Translations under genes and position numbers: made by a program
Shown here: positions 24,175 to 32,373 of the stretch, piece by piece
How the letters are laid out: every line of letters starts with the position of its first letter
Numbering within the stretch: the first letter of the stretch is position 1
Assembly: GCA_944324485.1 (NCBI GenBank)
Contig: CALUWM010000018.1
Location: 1 to 34,042 of the forward strand
Reading direction: 5' to 3'
Source: Candidatus Gastranaerophilales bacterium
Lineage (GTDB): Bacteria > Cyanobacteriota > Vampirovibrionia > Gastranaerophilales > Gastranaerophilaceae
Length of the DNA stretch: 34,042 nucleotides
The notes under the pieces: generated by a model
Seen by the model: the letters and a program-made list of their open reading frames with translations, nothing else
The model's database searches: none
Told to the model about the DNA's origin: nothing

Positions 24175-24777
24175 TTATTTAGAATAGTATTCTATAACGA
24201 GTTGTTCTTTAAATTCAGGGTCTAGTTCTTCCCTTTGAGGAATTCTGTCAAAAGTAATTTTTAATTCGTTTCTGTCAACTGTTAACCAAGCATAATTAAG
24301 TGCTAAGTCGATTGATGCGATAACGTTTTTAACAAATTCTTTTGAGTTTTCTCTAACTGTAACAACGTCGCCTGCTTTCAATAAATAAGAAGGGATATCT
24401 ACTTTTTTACCGTTAACAAGAACGTGTGCGTGATTAACTATTTGTCTTGCTTGTCTTCTGGTAATTGCAAAACCTGCACGGTATATTACATTATCAAGTC
24501 TTGATTCAAGTGTTTGTAACATAATTGTACCGGTAACGCCTGTTTTTCTTGTTGCGTTTTCATAGTATTTTGCGAATTGTTTTTCGCTAACTAAGTATGT
24601 CATTCTGATAGTTTGTTTTGCTTTTAATTGCAAAGCATAGTCAGAATTCTTTTTTCTGAGGGCACCGTGTTGACCAGACGCGGTTTGTCTCATAGATGTT
24701 GTTAATTTGCGGTTAGACAAATCTTTAACACCATAGTTTCTGAATAATTTATTTGTAGGTCCTGTATATTTAGCCAT
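24175..24777 (-). CDS. rpsD: 30S ribosomal protein S4
   Basis: S4 nucleates assembly of the 16S 5' domain. Visible: the N-terminal region without the zinc-binding cysteines (so the C-minus form), then the S4 RNA-binding domain RLDNVIYRAGFAITRRQARQ followed by IVNHAHVLVNGKKVDIPSYL. Length 200 is normal. It lies between rpsK and rpoA as in E. coli; in photosynthetic cyanobacteria rpsD is usually elsewhere. S4 often represses its own operon; I see no such site here. Confidence 0.97.
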   Translation of the reverse strand: MAKYTGPTNKLFRNYGVKDLSNRKLTTSMRQTASGQHGALRKKNSDYALQLKAKQTIRMTYLVSEKQFAKYYENATRKTGVTGTIMLQTLESRLDNVIYRAGFAITRRQARQIVNHAHVLVNGKKVDIPSYLLKAGDVVTVRENSKEFVKNVIASIDLALNYAWLTVDRNELKITFDRIPQREELDPEFKEQLVIEYYSK

Positions 24778-24816
24778 TTTAGCTCCTATTGTTTATTAAT
24801 TACTTTTTATAAATTA

Positions 24817-25203
24817 CTATACTCTACGTTTTTTGGGTGGACGGCATCCGTTGTGTGGAATTGGTGTTACATCTTTTATCAATGTAATTTCAAGTCCTGC
24901 ACTTTGAATTGCTCTTATTGCAGTTTCTCTGCCTGATCCTGGTCCTTTTACGTATACTTCTACTTTTTTCATGCCTTGATCTATTGATTTTTTGGCAACA
25001 ATTTCAGCTGCACTTTGTGCTGCAAAAGGAGTTCCTTTTCTTGCACCTTTAAAGCCACAACCGCCGGCAGAAGCCCAAGCAACAGCGTTACCTTGAGTGT
25101 CGGTCGAAGTTACGATAGTATTATTGAAAGTTGATTGTATATGAACAACCCCTTGCAATATATTCTTTCTTTCTTTCTTTCTAGTTTTTGTTGGTTTAGC
25201 CAT
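24817..25203 (-). CDS. rpsK: 30S ribosomal protein S11
   Basis: S11 lies in the platform of the small subunit. Diagnostic stretches are [60 protein letters not shown] and the C-terminal [16 protein letters not shown]. Length 128 is normal. It is separated from rpsM by 57 bases and from rpsD by 39. Confidence 0.98.
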   Translation of the reverse strand: MAKPTKTRKKERKNILQGVVHIQSTFNNTIVTSTDTQGNAVAWASAGGCGFKGARKGTPFAAQSAAEIVAKKSIDQGMKKVEVYVKGPGSGRETAIRAIQSAGLEITLIKDVTPIPHNGCRPPKKRRV

Positions 25204-25260
25204 TGTATATTTCCTTTAGTTATAAGTCGTTTAACATTTCTGTTTGATTAACAGTTATTT

Positions 25261-25629
25261 TTATTTTTTCTTATTGGCAATTGGCCCTGTTTTTTTGCCA
25301 CGTCTTGTTCTTGCGTTTGTCTTTGTTCTTTGACCACGTACAGGTAATTTTCTTCTGTGGCGTATTCCACGATATGAATTGATTTCGCTTAAACGTTTAA
25401 TGTGTAGTGATTCTTCTCTTTTTAAATCACCTTCTATTGTGTAGTGTGCGATTTCATTTCTTAGTTTTTTAATATCGTCATCTGTTAGGTCATCTGTTCT
25501 CAAATCTTGAGAAATGTCACAAGCTGCTAAAATCTTAGCACTTCTTGTTGGTCCGATGCCGTAGATATAGGTTAATGCTACAACCATTCTTTTATTACGG
25601 GGTAAGTCGACCCCTGCTAATCTTGCCAT
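25261..25629 (-). CDS. rpsM: 30S ribosomal protein S13
   Basis: S13 bridges the small-subunit head to the large subunit. Diagnostic stretches are [52 protein letters not shown] and the tail [18 protein letters not shown]. Length 122 is normal. GGAGA precedes the ATG. Confidence 0.98.
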   Translation of the reverse strand: MARLAGVDLPRNKRMVVALTYIYGIGPTRSAKILAACDISQDLRTDDLTDDDIKKLRNEIAHYTIEGDLKREESLHIKRLSEINSYRGIRHRRKLPVRGQRTKTNARTRRGKKTGPIANKKK

Positions 25630-25673
25630 TTATTTTCTCCTATTTTGACATTTAATCTGTGTAATGTTTTGTT

Positions 25674-25787
25674 TTATCCTTGTCTTTGTTTGTGTTTAGG
25701 ATGTTTGCAAACAACTGTAACTCTGCCGCGTCTTTTAATGATTTGACAGTCTTTACATATTTTTTTTACTGATGCTCTTACTTTCAT
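25674..25787 (-). CDS. rpmJ: 50S ribosomal protein L36
   Basis: A 37-residue gene read directly from the minus strand: [20 protein letters not shown] at the start, ending [11 protein letters not shown]. It keeps the zinc-binding set (Cys11, Cys14, Cys27, His32) of the C-plus form. AAGGA lies before the ATG. Its position between infA and rpsM is the standard one. Confidence 0.97.
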   Translation of the reverse strand: MKVRASVKKICKDCQIIKRRGRVTVVCKHPKHKQRQG

Positions 25788-25799
25788 TTTTTTATCCTT

Positions 25800-26015
25800 T
25801 TATTTTAATCTGTATGTAATTCTTCCTCTGCTTAGGTCATAAGGTGTCATTTCGACTTTTACTTTATCACCTGGCAAAATACGAATAAAATTCTTTCTGA
25901 TTTTACCTGAAATATGGGCTAGAATTTCATGCCCGTTTTCAAGTTCCACTCGAAACATTGCATTGGGTAATGATTCGAGAATTGTTCCTTCTAGTTCTAT
26001 TACGTCTTTTGACAT
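25800..26015 (-). CDS. infA: Translation initiation factor IF-1
   Basis: IF-1 is an OB-fold protein that occupies the ribosomal A site during initiation. Diagnostic: [58 protein letters not shown]. 71 residues. It is the first gene of the operon in this window; secY, adk and map, often found upstream, are not here, and the divergent neighbour is a prenyltransferase gene. Confidence 0.98.
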   Translation of the reverse strand: MSKDVIELEGTILESLPNAMFRVELENGHEILAHISGKIRKNFIRILPGDKVKVEMTPYDLSRGRITYRLK

Positions 26016-26047
26016 ATTTTTCCTTATTTATTATTTCAGTATACTCA

Positions 26048-26075
26048 ATCATACATGTTGAATTTTTCTTTGCAA
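26048..26075 (-). promoter_or_regulatory. Likely promoter of the infA-rpsI operon
   Basis: On the minus strand TTGCAA (26075-26070), a 16-base spacer and TATGAT (26053-26048). The predicted start is about 26041, giving a leader of about 26 bases with AAGGA before infA. Confidence 0.4.
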
Positions 26076-26308
26076 GTAATATAACTGTAAAAAACTCACT
26101 AATTTTGGGACTTTTACAGATTTTTGAATAATGATTTTTTTAAACATACAACACAATAAGATTTTTCAATTATCTAGAAATCTTTAATTTTAGCATATTT
26201 AAATCTTTTTTATTAACTTTTGTTAAAATTTTTAAAAAATCAATCTTTAAAAAAATAAATTTACAAAAGTTTTTTTATACTTAATGTGAATGACTTAAAT
26301 AATTATTT

Positions 26309-26317
26309 TGATATAAT
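26309..26317 (+). promoter_or_regulatory. Extended -10 element of the UbiA gene
   Basis: TGATATAAT (TGnTATAAT form) with no clear -35 box. The start would be about 26324, close to the GAGGGGG ribosome site at 26330-26336 and the ATG at 26345. Confidence 0.5.
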
Positions 26318-26344
26318 TATAAAATCTTAGAGGGGGAATTTTTT

Positions 26345-27325
26345 ATGTTTAATTATAAGAACATAATTACTTTTGTGGAGCTAACAAGAGCATATTCGCT
26401 TGGCGTTACTTTTGCTTCATGCTTTGTAATTTTGGCATTTGCACAATTTAGTGAACAATTTAGTATTCTTAACTTTATACTGCTTGTCATTGCTCTTTGT
26501 TCTGTTCATTTGGGTGCAAATTTGTTTGACGACTATATGGATGTAAGACAAAAATTAAATACCGGTTTAAGCTTGGATGAAATAAAGTTTAATAGCTTTG
26601 TTCCAAAGGCAAGATTGATTTTAAATAAAACATATTCATTTAATGCAATTAATTTTATTTTAGGTGTTTTATTTGTTTTACCTGTTTTAATTGGTTTATA
26701 TTTTGCCTATTTTTCAGGTTGGCAGGTTTTGCTTTTTGCTCTTATAGGCGGTATTTTAACTCTTTTGTATCCGTTTTCTTCAAGATTTTATTGTGCAGAA
26801 ATTATAATTGGTTTAATATACGGTCCGCTGATGATTATGGGTGGATATTTTGCATTAACAGGGGATTTTAATTCGAATTTGTTTTTGCTTTCTTGGTCAG
26901 TTTTTTTCTCAACTTTGATTTTGTTGCATACACATAGTTTGATGGATTGGGAGTTTGATTTATCAGATGGTAAAAAAACACTTTGTTTACTTTTGAAAAA
27001 CAAAACTAATGCAATGAGAGCCCTAAAAGCAATGATATTTGCATCTTATTTTATTGTTGTTTTTGGTGTTTTGTCTCTAAATTTAAACCCTCATACTTTG
27101 TATGTGTTTTTAACTTTACCAATTGCAACAAAGTTGCAAGAATCCATGAATGATTATATAAATATAAATGATGTTAAGTTTGAGCCAAGATGGTATTATG
27201 GTTTTTTTGAAAATTGGAAAGAGATTAAACAAAAAAATATAGCGTTTTTTATGTATAGATTTTACTTAGCAAGGAATTTTTCGTTATTTTTTGCTTTGTT
27301 TGCAGCGATAGGTACAGTAGATTAG
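26345..27325 (+). CDS. UbiA-family prenyltransferase
   Basis: UbiA-type membrane enzymes join a polyprenyl chain to an aromatic or other acceptor (quinone, haem or lipid synthesis). About eight to nine membrane helices are visible. Both Asp-rich motifs are present: NLFDDYMD (residues 59-66) and DWEFDLSDGKKTL (around 201-213), as in MenA-like proteins. The acceptor cannot be told; no menaquinone genes are in the window. The ribosome site is a strong GAGGGGG. The PEBP gene follows immediately. Confidence 0.87.
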   Translation: MFNYKNIITFVELTRAYSLGVTFASCFVILAFAQFSEQFSILNFILLVIALCSVHLGANLFDDYMDVRQKLNTGLSLDEIKFNSFVPKARLILNKTYSFNAINFILGVLFVLPVLIGLYFAYFSGWQVLLFALIGGILTLLYPFSSRFYCAEIIIGLIYGPLMIMGGYFALTGDFNSNLFLLSWSVFFSTLILLHTHSLMDWEFDLSDGKKTLCLLLKNKTNAMRALKAMIFASYFIVVFGVLSLNLNPHTLYVFLTLPIATKLQESMNDYININDVKFEPRWYYGFFENWKEIKQKNIAFFMYRFYLARNFSLFFALFAAIGTVD

Positions 27326-27337
27326 TTGGAAGTATGT

Positions 27338-27883
27338 ATGAAAAAGATTATATTATTTATAGTTTGTTTATATTTAGGAGGAATAATCATGTCAAGTGCT
27401 TTGGATAAAGTGGATGTTTTTACCGTAGTAAGTTCAAAGTTTAAAAATAACGATTTTCTTCCAAATCAGCAGGTTTATAACGGGTATGGGTGCAGTGGCG
27501 GTAATATAGCTCCCGACTTATCTTGGATAAATGCTCCGCAAAATACAAAAAGCTTTGCTATAATTTGTCACGATCCTGATGCACCAAGGGCAAATGGTTG
27601 GTATCATTGGTTGTTGGTAAATATTCCTTCCAACGTAAATTCCTATAAAAACACATTACCTGAAGGTTCTTTTGAGACTATAACTGATTTTAAGACCTAC
27701 GGATATGGCGGAGCATGCCCTCCTGTTGGTCATGGCATTCATCATTATAACTTCACAGTCTATGCTCTTGATGTTGAAAAACTTGATGTTGAAAAAGATT
27801 CAAAACCAATCGAAGTAGAAAAGAAGATTTTAGCTCATTCTATTGCTAAAACATCAATAACGGCACTTTACGAAAGAAAATAA
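27338..27883 (+). CDS. PEBP family protein (YbhB/YbcL type)
   Basis: Raf-kinase-inhibitor-like proteins bind phosphorylated ligands; their bacterial role is not settled. The PEBP marks are seen: CHDPDAPRANGWYHWLLVNI and GHGIHHYNFTVYALD. A signal peptide is encoded (KKIILFIVCLYLGGIIM, then SSA), so it should be exported like YbcL. An in-frame TTG at 27326 and an ATG at 27389 are alternative starts; the latter has a perfect AGGAGG 7 bases upstream and would make a cytoplasmic 164-residue form. GGAAG lies before 27338. The 3' end overlaps the convergent small gene by 16 bases. Confidence 0.9.
   Translation: MKKIILFIVCLYLGGIIMSSALDKVDVFTVVSSKFKNNDFLPNQQVYNGYGCSGGNIAPDLSWINAPQNTKSFAIICHDPDAPRANGWYHWLLVNIPSNVNSYKNTLPEGSFETITDFKTYGYGGACPPVGHGIHHYNFTVYALDVEKLDVEKDSKPIEVEKKILAHSIAKTSITALYERK
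27376..27391 (+). promoter_or_regulatory. Internal AGGAGG and ATG inside the PEBP gene
   Basis: AGGAGG at 27376-27381 lies 7 bases before an in-frame ATG (27389-27391), just after the signal-peptide core. It is the best ribosome site near this gene, better than that of the signal-peptide start, and may yield a second, cytoplasmic product. Confidence 0.45.
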
Positions 27884-28128
27884 TCACAAATCAATTTTTC
27901 TTTTTTCTTAAAAGGATTTTTCTTGATTGCTTCCTTTATTCTTTGACTTAAAGAAGGTTTATAGCAGAGTTTTTTGTATCTATCTACTAAAATTGCTTTT
28001 TGGACAATAATTTTATTATATTCTATTGATTTTTCACTATCTATTTCAATATCAGGTGCCAATTCTTTCAATTTTTTTTTGCATTTTAGTATTTCTAATT
28101 CTAAAGATTTTTGATTACTTTTGCTCAT
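27868..28128 (-). CDS. Small lysine-rich helical protein, unknown
   Basis: An 86-residue protein, rich in Lys, Glu and Ile with heptad-like stretches (LELEILKCKKKLKELAP, then IVQKAILVDRYKKL), so mostly helical or coiled coil. No known family. I chose the ATG at 28128 (AGAGAAGAG before it); an in-frame TTG at 28164 would add 12 residues. The stop lies inside the end of the convergent PEBP gene. Confidence 0.55.
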   Translation of the reverse strand: MSKSNQKSLELEILKCKKKLKELAPDIEIDSEKSIEYNKIIVQKAILVDRYKKLCYKPSLSQRIKEAIKKNPFKKKEKLICDYFLS

Positions 28129-28166
28129 ATCTCTTCTCTGTAATAAACTATGGGGATTAAACAAAT

Positions 28167-28189
28167 AGGGATTTTCCCTTTGCTTTTTT
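28167..28189 (+). terminator. Possible terminator before the alpha-mannosidase gene
   Basis: AGGGA (28167-28171) and TCCCT (28175-28179) form a short stem with a TTT loop, and CTTTTTTA follows. It could stop transcripts coming from the PEBP gene. The stem is only 5 bp, so support is weak. Confidence 0.35.
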
Positions 28190-28305
28190 ATAATACAACA
28201 TTTAAAAAATTAAAACTCATCCATAATATGGAAAATAAACAAACATTTGTTATATTCACTCAAATATAGTATTTTTCAATATAAAAAAAGAATTAAAATA
28301 TTGGT

Positions 28306-30513
28306 ATGAAAAAGACTGTTTTTGCATATTTACATACTCATTGGGATAGAGAATGGTATCGAGATAAAGAAGATTTTAATTTACGACTTTTAGAGGTGTT
28401 CGATATTGTATTAGATGAGTTGAAAAAGGATAACGCTCCATTTTTTTACTTTGATGGGCAGGTAATTGCGCTTTTAGATTATTTAAAATTTAGAAAAAGT
28501 AAATTGCAAGAGGTTTTATATTTTATAAAAAATAAAAAACTTGCAATCGGACCTTATTTTGTGAGTGCCGATAGTTATCTTGTTAATTTTTGTTCGATGT
28601 TAAAAAATCTTGATATAGGTATGAAAATTTCAAAAGATTACGGACAAAAAGACTTTATAGGCTACATGTCAGATATTTTTGGAGTGTCTAAATCAGCTTT
28701 TTTAGCATTAGAAAGAAAAAATATCGATAAAGCTTTGATATGGCGTGGTGTAAATCCAAGATTAATTAACCGTAATTGTAACTTTTTAAAAAATAACATC
28801 AGAACCTCTTGGCTTGTTCAAGGCTATTTTAATGATTTTTTGCATAACGATAATATTGAGGGGCTTGAAAAGTACTTAGATAAGATAAATATATATTCAA
28901 AAAACCCTTTACTGCTTCCTATTGGTGCAGATCATTTGGGTATGTTAAGAAATGCCAAACAAAAGATTTCCGAAGTAAATAAAAAACTTGTTAATTATGA
29001 AATTATTTTGTCTTCTCCGTTTGATTACTTTTTAAATGCTAAATTTGATAACAATAGTGTTCCTGAGGAATTTTTAGACAATTCTGATACCTATTTGCTT
29101 TCGGGAGTATATAGTTCTCGAGTTTATCAAAAAATTAAAAATGCGACTGTTCAAAATAGATTATCAAGAATAATAGAGCCTTTGGATTTTTATTTGGGAA
29201 AAAAATATAATGAAAATATCGATTTTATTTATAAAACTTTAATTAAAAACCATGCACATGATGGAATCTATGGTTGTTCTATTGATTCTGTCCAAAGGGC
29301 AGTTGATTCAAGATTTGAAAAATGTGAAAATGCAATTTCTGCTGTATTAAAAAGATTAGTTGGTGATTTTAAACTTGAAAATAATATTTCAGGTTTTATA
29401 AAAAATAATGTCGGTATTTTTAATCTCTCAAATATTGATAATTTAAATGTTGTTGAAGTGAAATTACCGTATATTGTCAAAAATTCACAGATAATTGATG
29501 CAGAAAAAAGATTTAGTGATGATTTATTATATGATGTTTATAAAATTCCGGTAACAGAAGATATAACCTCAATATATACTCAACTGGTTGAAATAACTTC
29601 AAATGAAAAATATTCTTTTAATACCGTAAAAATTAAAAAGCCGAGTAAAAAGGTAAAGGTAACTAATAAATCAATTGAAAACAAAAATGTAAAGCTTGAG
29701 ATTAGAAATGGCAAGATTTACGTGTCTGATTTTAAACAGACTTTTCAATTAAAATTAACAGATATTGCCGATATGGGTGATAGTTATAATTTTGCTCCAA
29801 AAGGTTCTTATAGTTGCTTAAAAGTTTGCGACAGTAAAGTTTTATACGATGGGATTATTGAAAGTTGCCTTGAAATCAAGTTTAGAAATTTGGATTTAAG
29901 AGTGTATTTAAATAATTGTTCAAAATTTTTGAGATTTGTTGCAAAAATAAATAATAAAAATAAAAACCATAAGTTGCAAGCAGTTTTGGTTTTGGACAAG
30001 AATATATCAAAAACGGTATCGGATGATGCTTTTGGGGTAATTCAAAGAAAGGTTGACTATAAATACAATCTTCAGGATAATATGCCTGCAAAAAGACCGG
30101 CAGAACTTAAGACAAATATATTTCCAATGCAAAATTTTGTTTGTGCTAATGGCGGAATTTTTATCACAAAAGGTCTTTATGAGTATGAAATATATAATAA
30201 CGAGCTTAGAATTTGTCTTTTAAGAGCTATTGGCACAATTTCAAATCCAAAAAATAAAGCTCGCTCTATACCGGCAGGTCCTGATTTAAAGTGTATCGAA
30301 GCTCAATGTTTAAGAAAAATTGATGCCGAGTTTGCAATTACGTTTGGAAATAAGGAAAAAGCTTTTAATGTTTTAGATGAATTCAATAAGAATTATGTAA
30401 TAATTGACGGTGATTTTACAAAGGAGATTAATTTTAAATTGGATGAAATTCCTAAAAATTCTTTTATATATGGAATTGATAACGATGAAAGTATTACATA
30501 TTGCTTTAAGTGA
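28306..30513 (+). CDS. Glycoside hydrolase family 38 alpha-mannosidase
   Basis: GH38 enzymes are zinc-dependent retaining alpha-mannosidases. The first zinc site HTHWDREW (residues 10-17) is intact. The nucleophile Asp is D123 in GYMSDIFGVS, where the usual reading is MPDxFG, so the neighbouring Pro is replaced by Ser. PIGADHLG and NHAHDGIYGCSIDSVQ supply further active-site residues. The C-terminal half is beta-rich, as in the family. Length 735 is slightly short. No signal peptide, so it probably acts in the cytoplasm, perhaps on mannosyl-glycerate or imported oligosaccharides (MngB-like). No clear Shine-Dalgarno precedes the ATG. Confidence 0.88.
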   Translation: MKKTVFAYLHTHWDREWYRDKEDFNLRLLEVFDIVLDELKKDNAPFFYFDGQVIALLDYLKFRKSKLQEVLYFIKNKKLAIGPYFVSADSYLVNFCSMLKNLDIGMKISKDYGQKDFIGYMSDIFGVSKSAFLALERKNIDKALIWRGVNPRLINRNCNFLKNNIRTSWLVQGYFNDFLHNDNIEGLEKYLDKINIYSKNPLLLPIGADHLGMLRNAKQKISEVNKKLVNYEIILSSPFDYFLNAKFDNNSVPEEFLDNSDTYLLSGVYSSRVYQKIKNATVQNRLSRIIEPLDFYLGKKYNENIDFIYKTLIKNHAHDGIYGCSIDSVQRAVDSRFEKCENAISAVLKRLVGDFKLENNISGFIKNNVGIFNLSNIDNLNVVEVKLPYIVKNSQIIDAEKRFSDDLLYDVYKIPVTEDITSIYTQLVEITSNEKYSFNTVKIKKPSKKVKVTNKSIENKNVKLEIRNGKIYVSDFKQTFQLKLTDIADMGDSYNFAPKGSYSCLKVCDSKVLYDGIIESCLEIKFRNLDLRVYLNNCSKFLRFVAKINNKNKNHKLQAVLVLDKNISKTVSDDAFGVIQRKVDYKYNLQDNMPAKRPAELKTNIFPMQNFVCANGGIFITKGLYEYEIYNNELRICLLRAIGTISNPKNKARSIPAGPDLKCIEAQCLRKIDAEFAITFGNKEKAFNVLDEFNKNYVIIDGDFTKEINFKLDEIPKNSFIYGIDNDESITYCFK

Positions 30514-30579
30514 TATAAAATTTATTTTCAGGGAATTTCATAAAAAGATGCACAAGGTAGAGAAGTGGAGCAAAGTATT

Positions 30580-31413
30580 ATGAACACCAAAGAAGCTGTT
30601 GAAATATTTGAAAAATACGGCATAAAAACTCAAGTTGATAATAATGATATGATTATTATTTCTCATTATTCGCAACCAAAAGAAAAAACTTTTTTGGAAC
30701 TTGGAATTAATGAAGATGAGTTGATTGAGCGCGTAATTGCTTGTGAAGGTAGATTTGATACAAGAAAATCGGCACTTAGTACTTTTCCTTTAATTGCGTG
30801 TCGTGAACTTAGGTTGGATTCTGATACAAAAATTTTAGAATTACCAAATTTGAAAGCTGTTGGCGTCTTGCTTGTGAATGAAAATTTAAAAAAGATACCA
30901 AAGTTAAAGTCTGCAGGTTCAATTTCAATGGAAAATTCAATTATAAAATCTTTACCAAAATTAAAAGAAGTTGCAATTTTGGTTGCACAAAATAGTGCTT
31001 TAAGAGAACTTCCTTGCCTTGAACGTGTTGGAAAAATGTGCATTGTTGATTGTCCGTTTGATGATTTAAAAAATCTTGAATTTGCACAAGAACTTTTTAT
31101 ATGCTCAACTGATGAAAATAAAAAACTAGAATTATCTATTTTAAATAAGCTTGAAGAAGTTGAAAATATTTTTATTGCAAATACTCAGCTAAAATCAATT
31201 CCAAAATTAAAGAAAGCTAAAAAAATCGCTCTGTATAATTGTGAAATAAAAAGTATTAAGGCTTCTATAAATGCTGAAGTTGAAATAAAAAAACAGATAA
31301 CTGATGAACAATTAAGCGAAAAATTTGATACGTTTACAGACTGGTATAATTCAGATGTATTCCAAAATTCAATGGATTTACTCGGTAACATTGTTAATCA
31401 AATTAAGGGTTAG
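30580..31413 (+). CDS. Protein with a 19-residue leucine-rich repeat
   Basis: About residues 88-226 consist of repeats with pattern LPKLKxVxxLxVxNxxLKx: the LP or IP lead residues recur at 19-residue steps (one at 18, one at 25). The repeat is shorter than the common 20-30 residue LRRs but has the same hydrophobic spacing, so a solenoid used for protein binding is likely. The first 80 residues and the last 45 are non-repetitive; the partner is unknown. No signal peptide. ATG 30580 has GGAG 9 bases upstream; GTG at 30565, with AAGG before it, is possible. Confidence 0.75.
   Translation: MNTKEAVEIFEKYGIKTQVDNNDMIIISHYSQPKEKTFLELGINEDELIERVIACEGRFDTRKSALSTFPLIACRELRLDSDTKILELPNLKAVGVLLVNENLKKIPKLKSAGSISMENSIIKSLPKLKEVAILVAQNSALRELPCLERVGKMCIVDCPFDDLKNLEFAQELFICSTDENKKLELSILNKLEEVENIFIANTQLKSIPKLKKAKKIALYNCEIKSIKASINAEVEIKKQITDEQLSEKFDTFTDWYNSDVFQNSMDLLGNIVNQIKG
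30841..31258 (+). repeat. Region coding seven 19-residue repeat units
   Basis: The codons for the repeat units of the gene above. Units open with LPNLK, IPKLK, LPKLK, LPCLE, LKNLE, LNKLE and IPKLK. The DNA has diverged between units, so the repeat is old rather than a recent expansion. Confidence 0.7.
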
Positions 31414-31431
31414 TCTAAATTTTGATATTTG

Positions 31432-31470
31432 TTCTTAATATTAAGAAATGTTAAAAAAGTATATACTTTT
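31432..31470. repeat. Two perfect 16-nt palindromes, 7 bases apart
   Basis: TTCTTAATATTAAGAA (31432-31447) and AAAAGTATATACTTTT (31455-31470) are each exact palindromes. The second contains TATACT (31462-31467), a possible -10 box for the gene at 31533. They look like operator sites for dimeric regulators. Confidence 0.65.
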
Positions 31471-31532
31471 GAAATACTCCCTTCAGAGATGTTTTTATTA
31501 ATATGTAAGTATTTAATTAAAGCAGGTTTGAT

Positions 31533-31907
31533 ATGAGTCAAGTTCAAAACATTTCAAAATATGATGAGTTAAGTGTTCAATCAAGCGAAGCTAATCGTTT
31601 TTCGACTTGCGAAGAAGTTGTTGAGGCTTTAGTTGAGCAAGGATTGCCGAAGTCTTTTTCGCCTGTAAACTATATAAATAAAATTGCTAAAGTATATGGA
31701 ATAAATCTTCAAGAAGCAAGAACTTGTTTAAAACTTGCTGTCAAACAATTAGAGTCAAATGTAAACAGTGAAGACAAGAAAGAAGATGAATTAAATGGTA
31801 TGTGCGGATATTATTATCCAAGTGGATACACATCTTCAAAAAAAGATGGGATGGATAGTTTGTCTTCTTTGGGAAGTTATAATAAGTTAATGTTTGGAAT
31901 TAGATAA
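31533..31907 (+). CDS. Unknown protein (124 aa)
   Basis: I do not recognise it. The first 75 residues include two likely helices (TCEEVVEALVEQGL and INLQEARTCLKLAVKQL) around a basic turn; a Ser/Gly/Tyr-rich tail (GYYYPSGYTSS) follows. No signal peptide. The ribosome site is weak (AGG upstream). The last 8 bases overlap ispF on the other strand. Confidence 0.65.
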   Translation: MSQVQNISKYDELSVQSSEANRFSTCEEVVEALVEQGLPKSFSPVNYINKIAKVYGINLQEARTCLKLAVKQLESNVNSEDKKEDELNGMCGYYYPSGYTSSKKDGMDSLSSLGSYNKLMFGIR

Positions 31908-32373
31908 AATCCACAAGGACAACTGCTTGGGCTGTTATCGAATGCCCTTGTCCCGTTGAATCTTGATTTTCATTTGTTTTTGCTTTTATTGAAATTTGAT
32001 TTAATTCAAGATTTGTTGTTTTTGAGATATTTTTTCTCATTTCTTCTATATATCCGGAAAGTTTAGGTTTTTGACATATTATATTTGTATCAATGTTGAT
32101 TATTTTATAGCCTTTTTCTTTTATCATTTTACATGTTTTTTCAAGTAATTTTAGGCTGTTTGCGTTTTTATATTTTTCATTTGTATCAGGAAAATGGTAA
32201 CCGATGTCACGCATAGCAACTGAACCTAAAATTGCATCTATAATTGAATGAACAAGGACATCTGCATCGCTATGTCCTAAAAGACCTAATTCAAAGGGGA
32301 TTTTTACTCCCCCTAAGATTAAATCCCTGTTTTCTGTTAATTTGTGAATATCATAACCTATTCCTATTCGCAT
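31900..32373 (-). CDS. ispF: 2-C-methyl-D-erythritol 2,4-cyclodiphosphate synthase
   Basis: IspF closes the cyclic diphosphate in the MEP pathway of isoprenoid synthesis. The metal-binding set is present (D8 and H10 in GYDIH, H42 in VHSIIDAILG), with the signature LLGHSDADV, DIGYHFPDT, and the C-terminal GQGHSITAQAVVLV. 157 residues is normal. It overlaps the upstream HAD gene by 10 bases. Confidence 0.96.
   Translation of the reverse strand: MRIGIGYDIHKLTENRDLILGGVKIPFELGLLGHSDADVLVHSIIDAILGSVAMRDIGYHFPDTNEKYKNANSLKLLEKTCKMIKEKGYKIINIDTNIICQKPKLSGYIEEMRKNISKTTNLELNQISIKAKTNENQDSTGQGHSITAQAVVLVDFI

Larger units (their letters stand above)
26016..26344. other. 329-bp AT-rich divergent intergenic region
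   Basis: Between infA (-) and the UbiA gene (+). Besides the two promoter candidates it holds a 7-bp inverted repeat, AAGATTT/AAATCTT (26158-26164 and 26178-26184), three loose copies of AATCTTT (near 26179, 26201 and 26242) and TTAAC/GTTAA around 26213. No coding frame or RNA gene is seen. Confidence 0.5.

Noticed and set aside
30666..31043. Minus-strand ORF of 125 codons
   Set aside because: It is antisense to the repeat protein; its apparent regularity comes from the repeats on the other strand.
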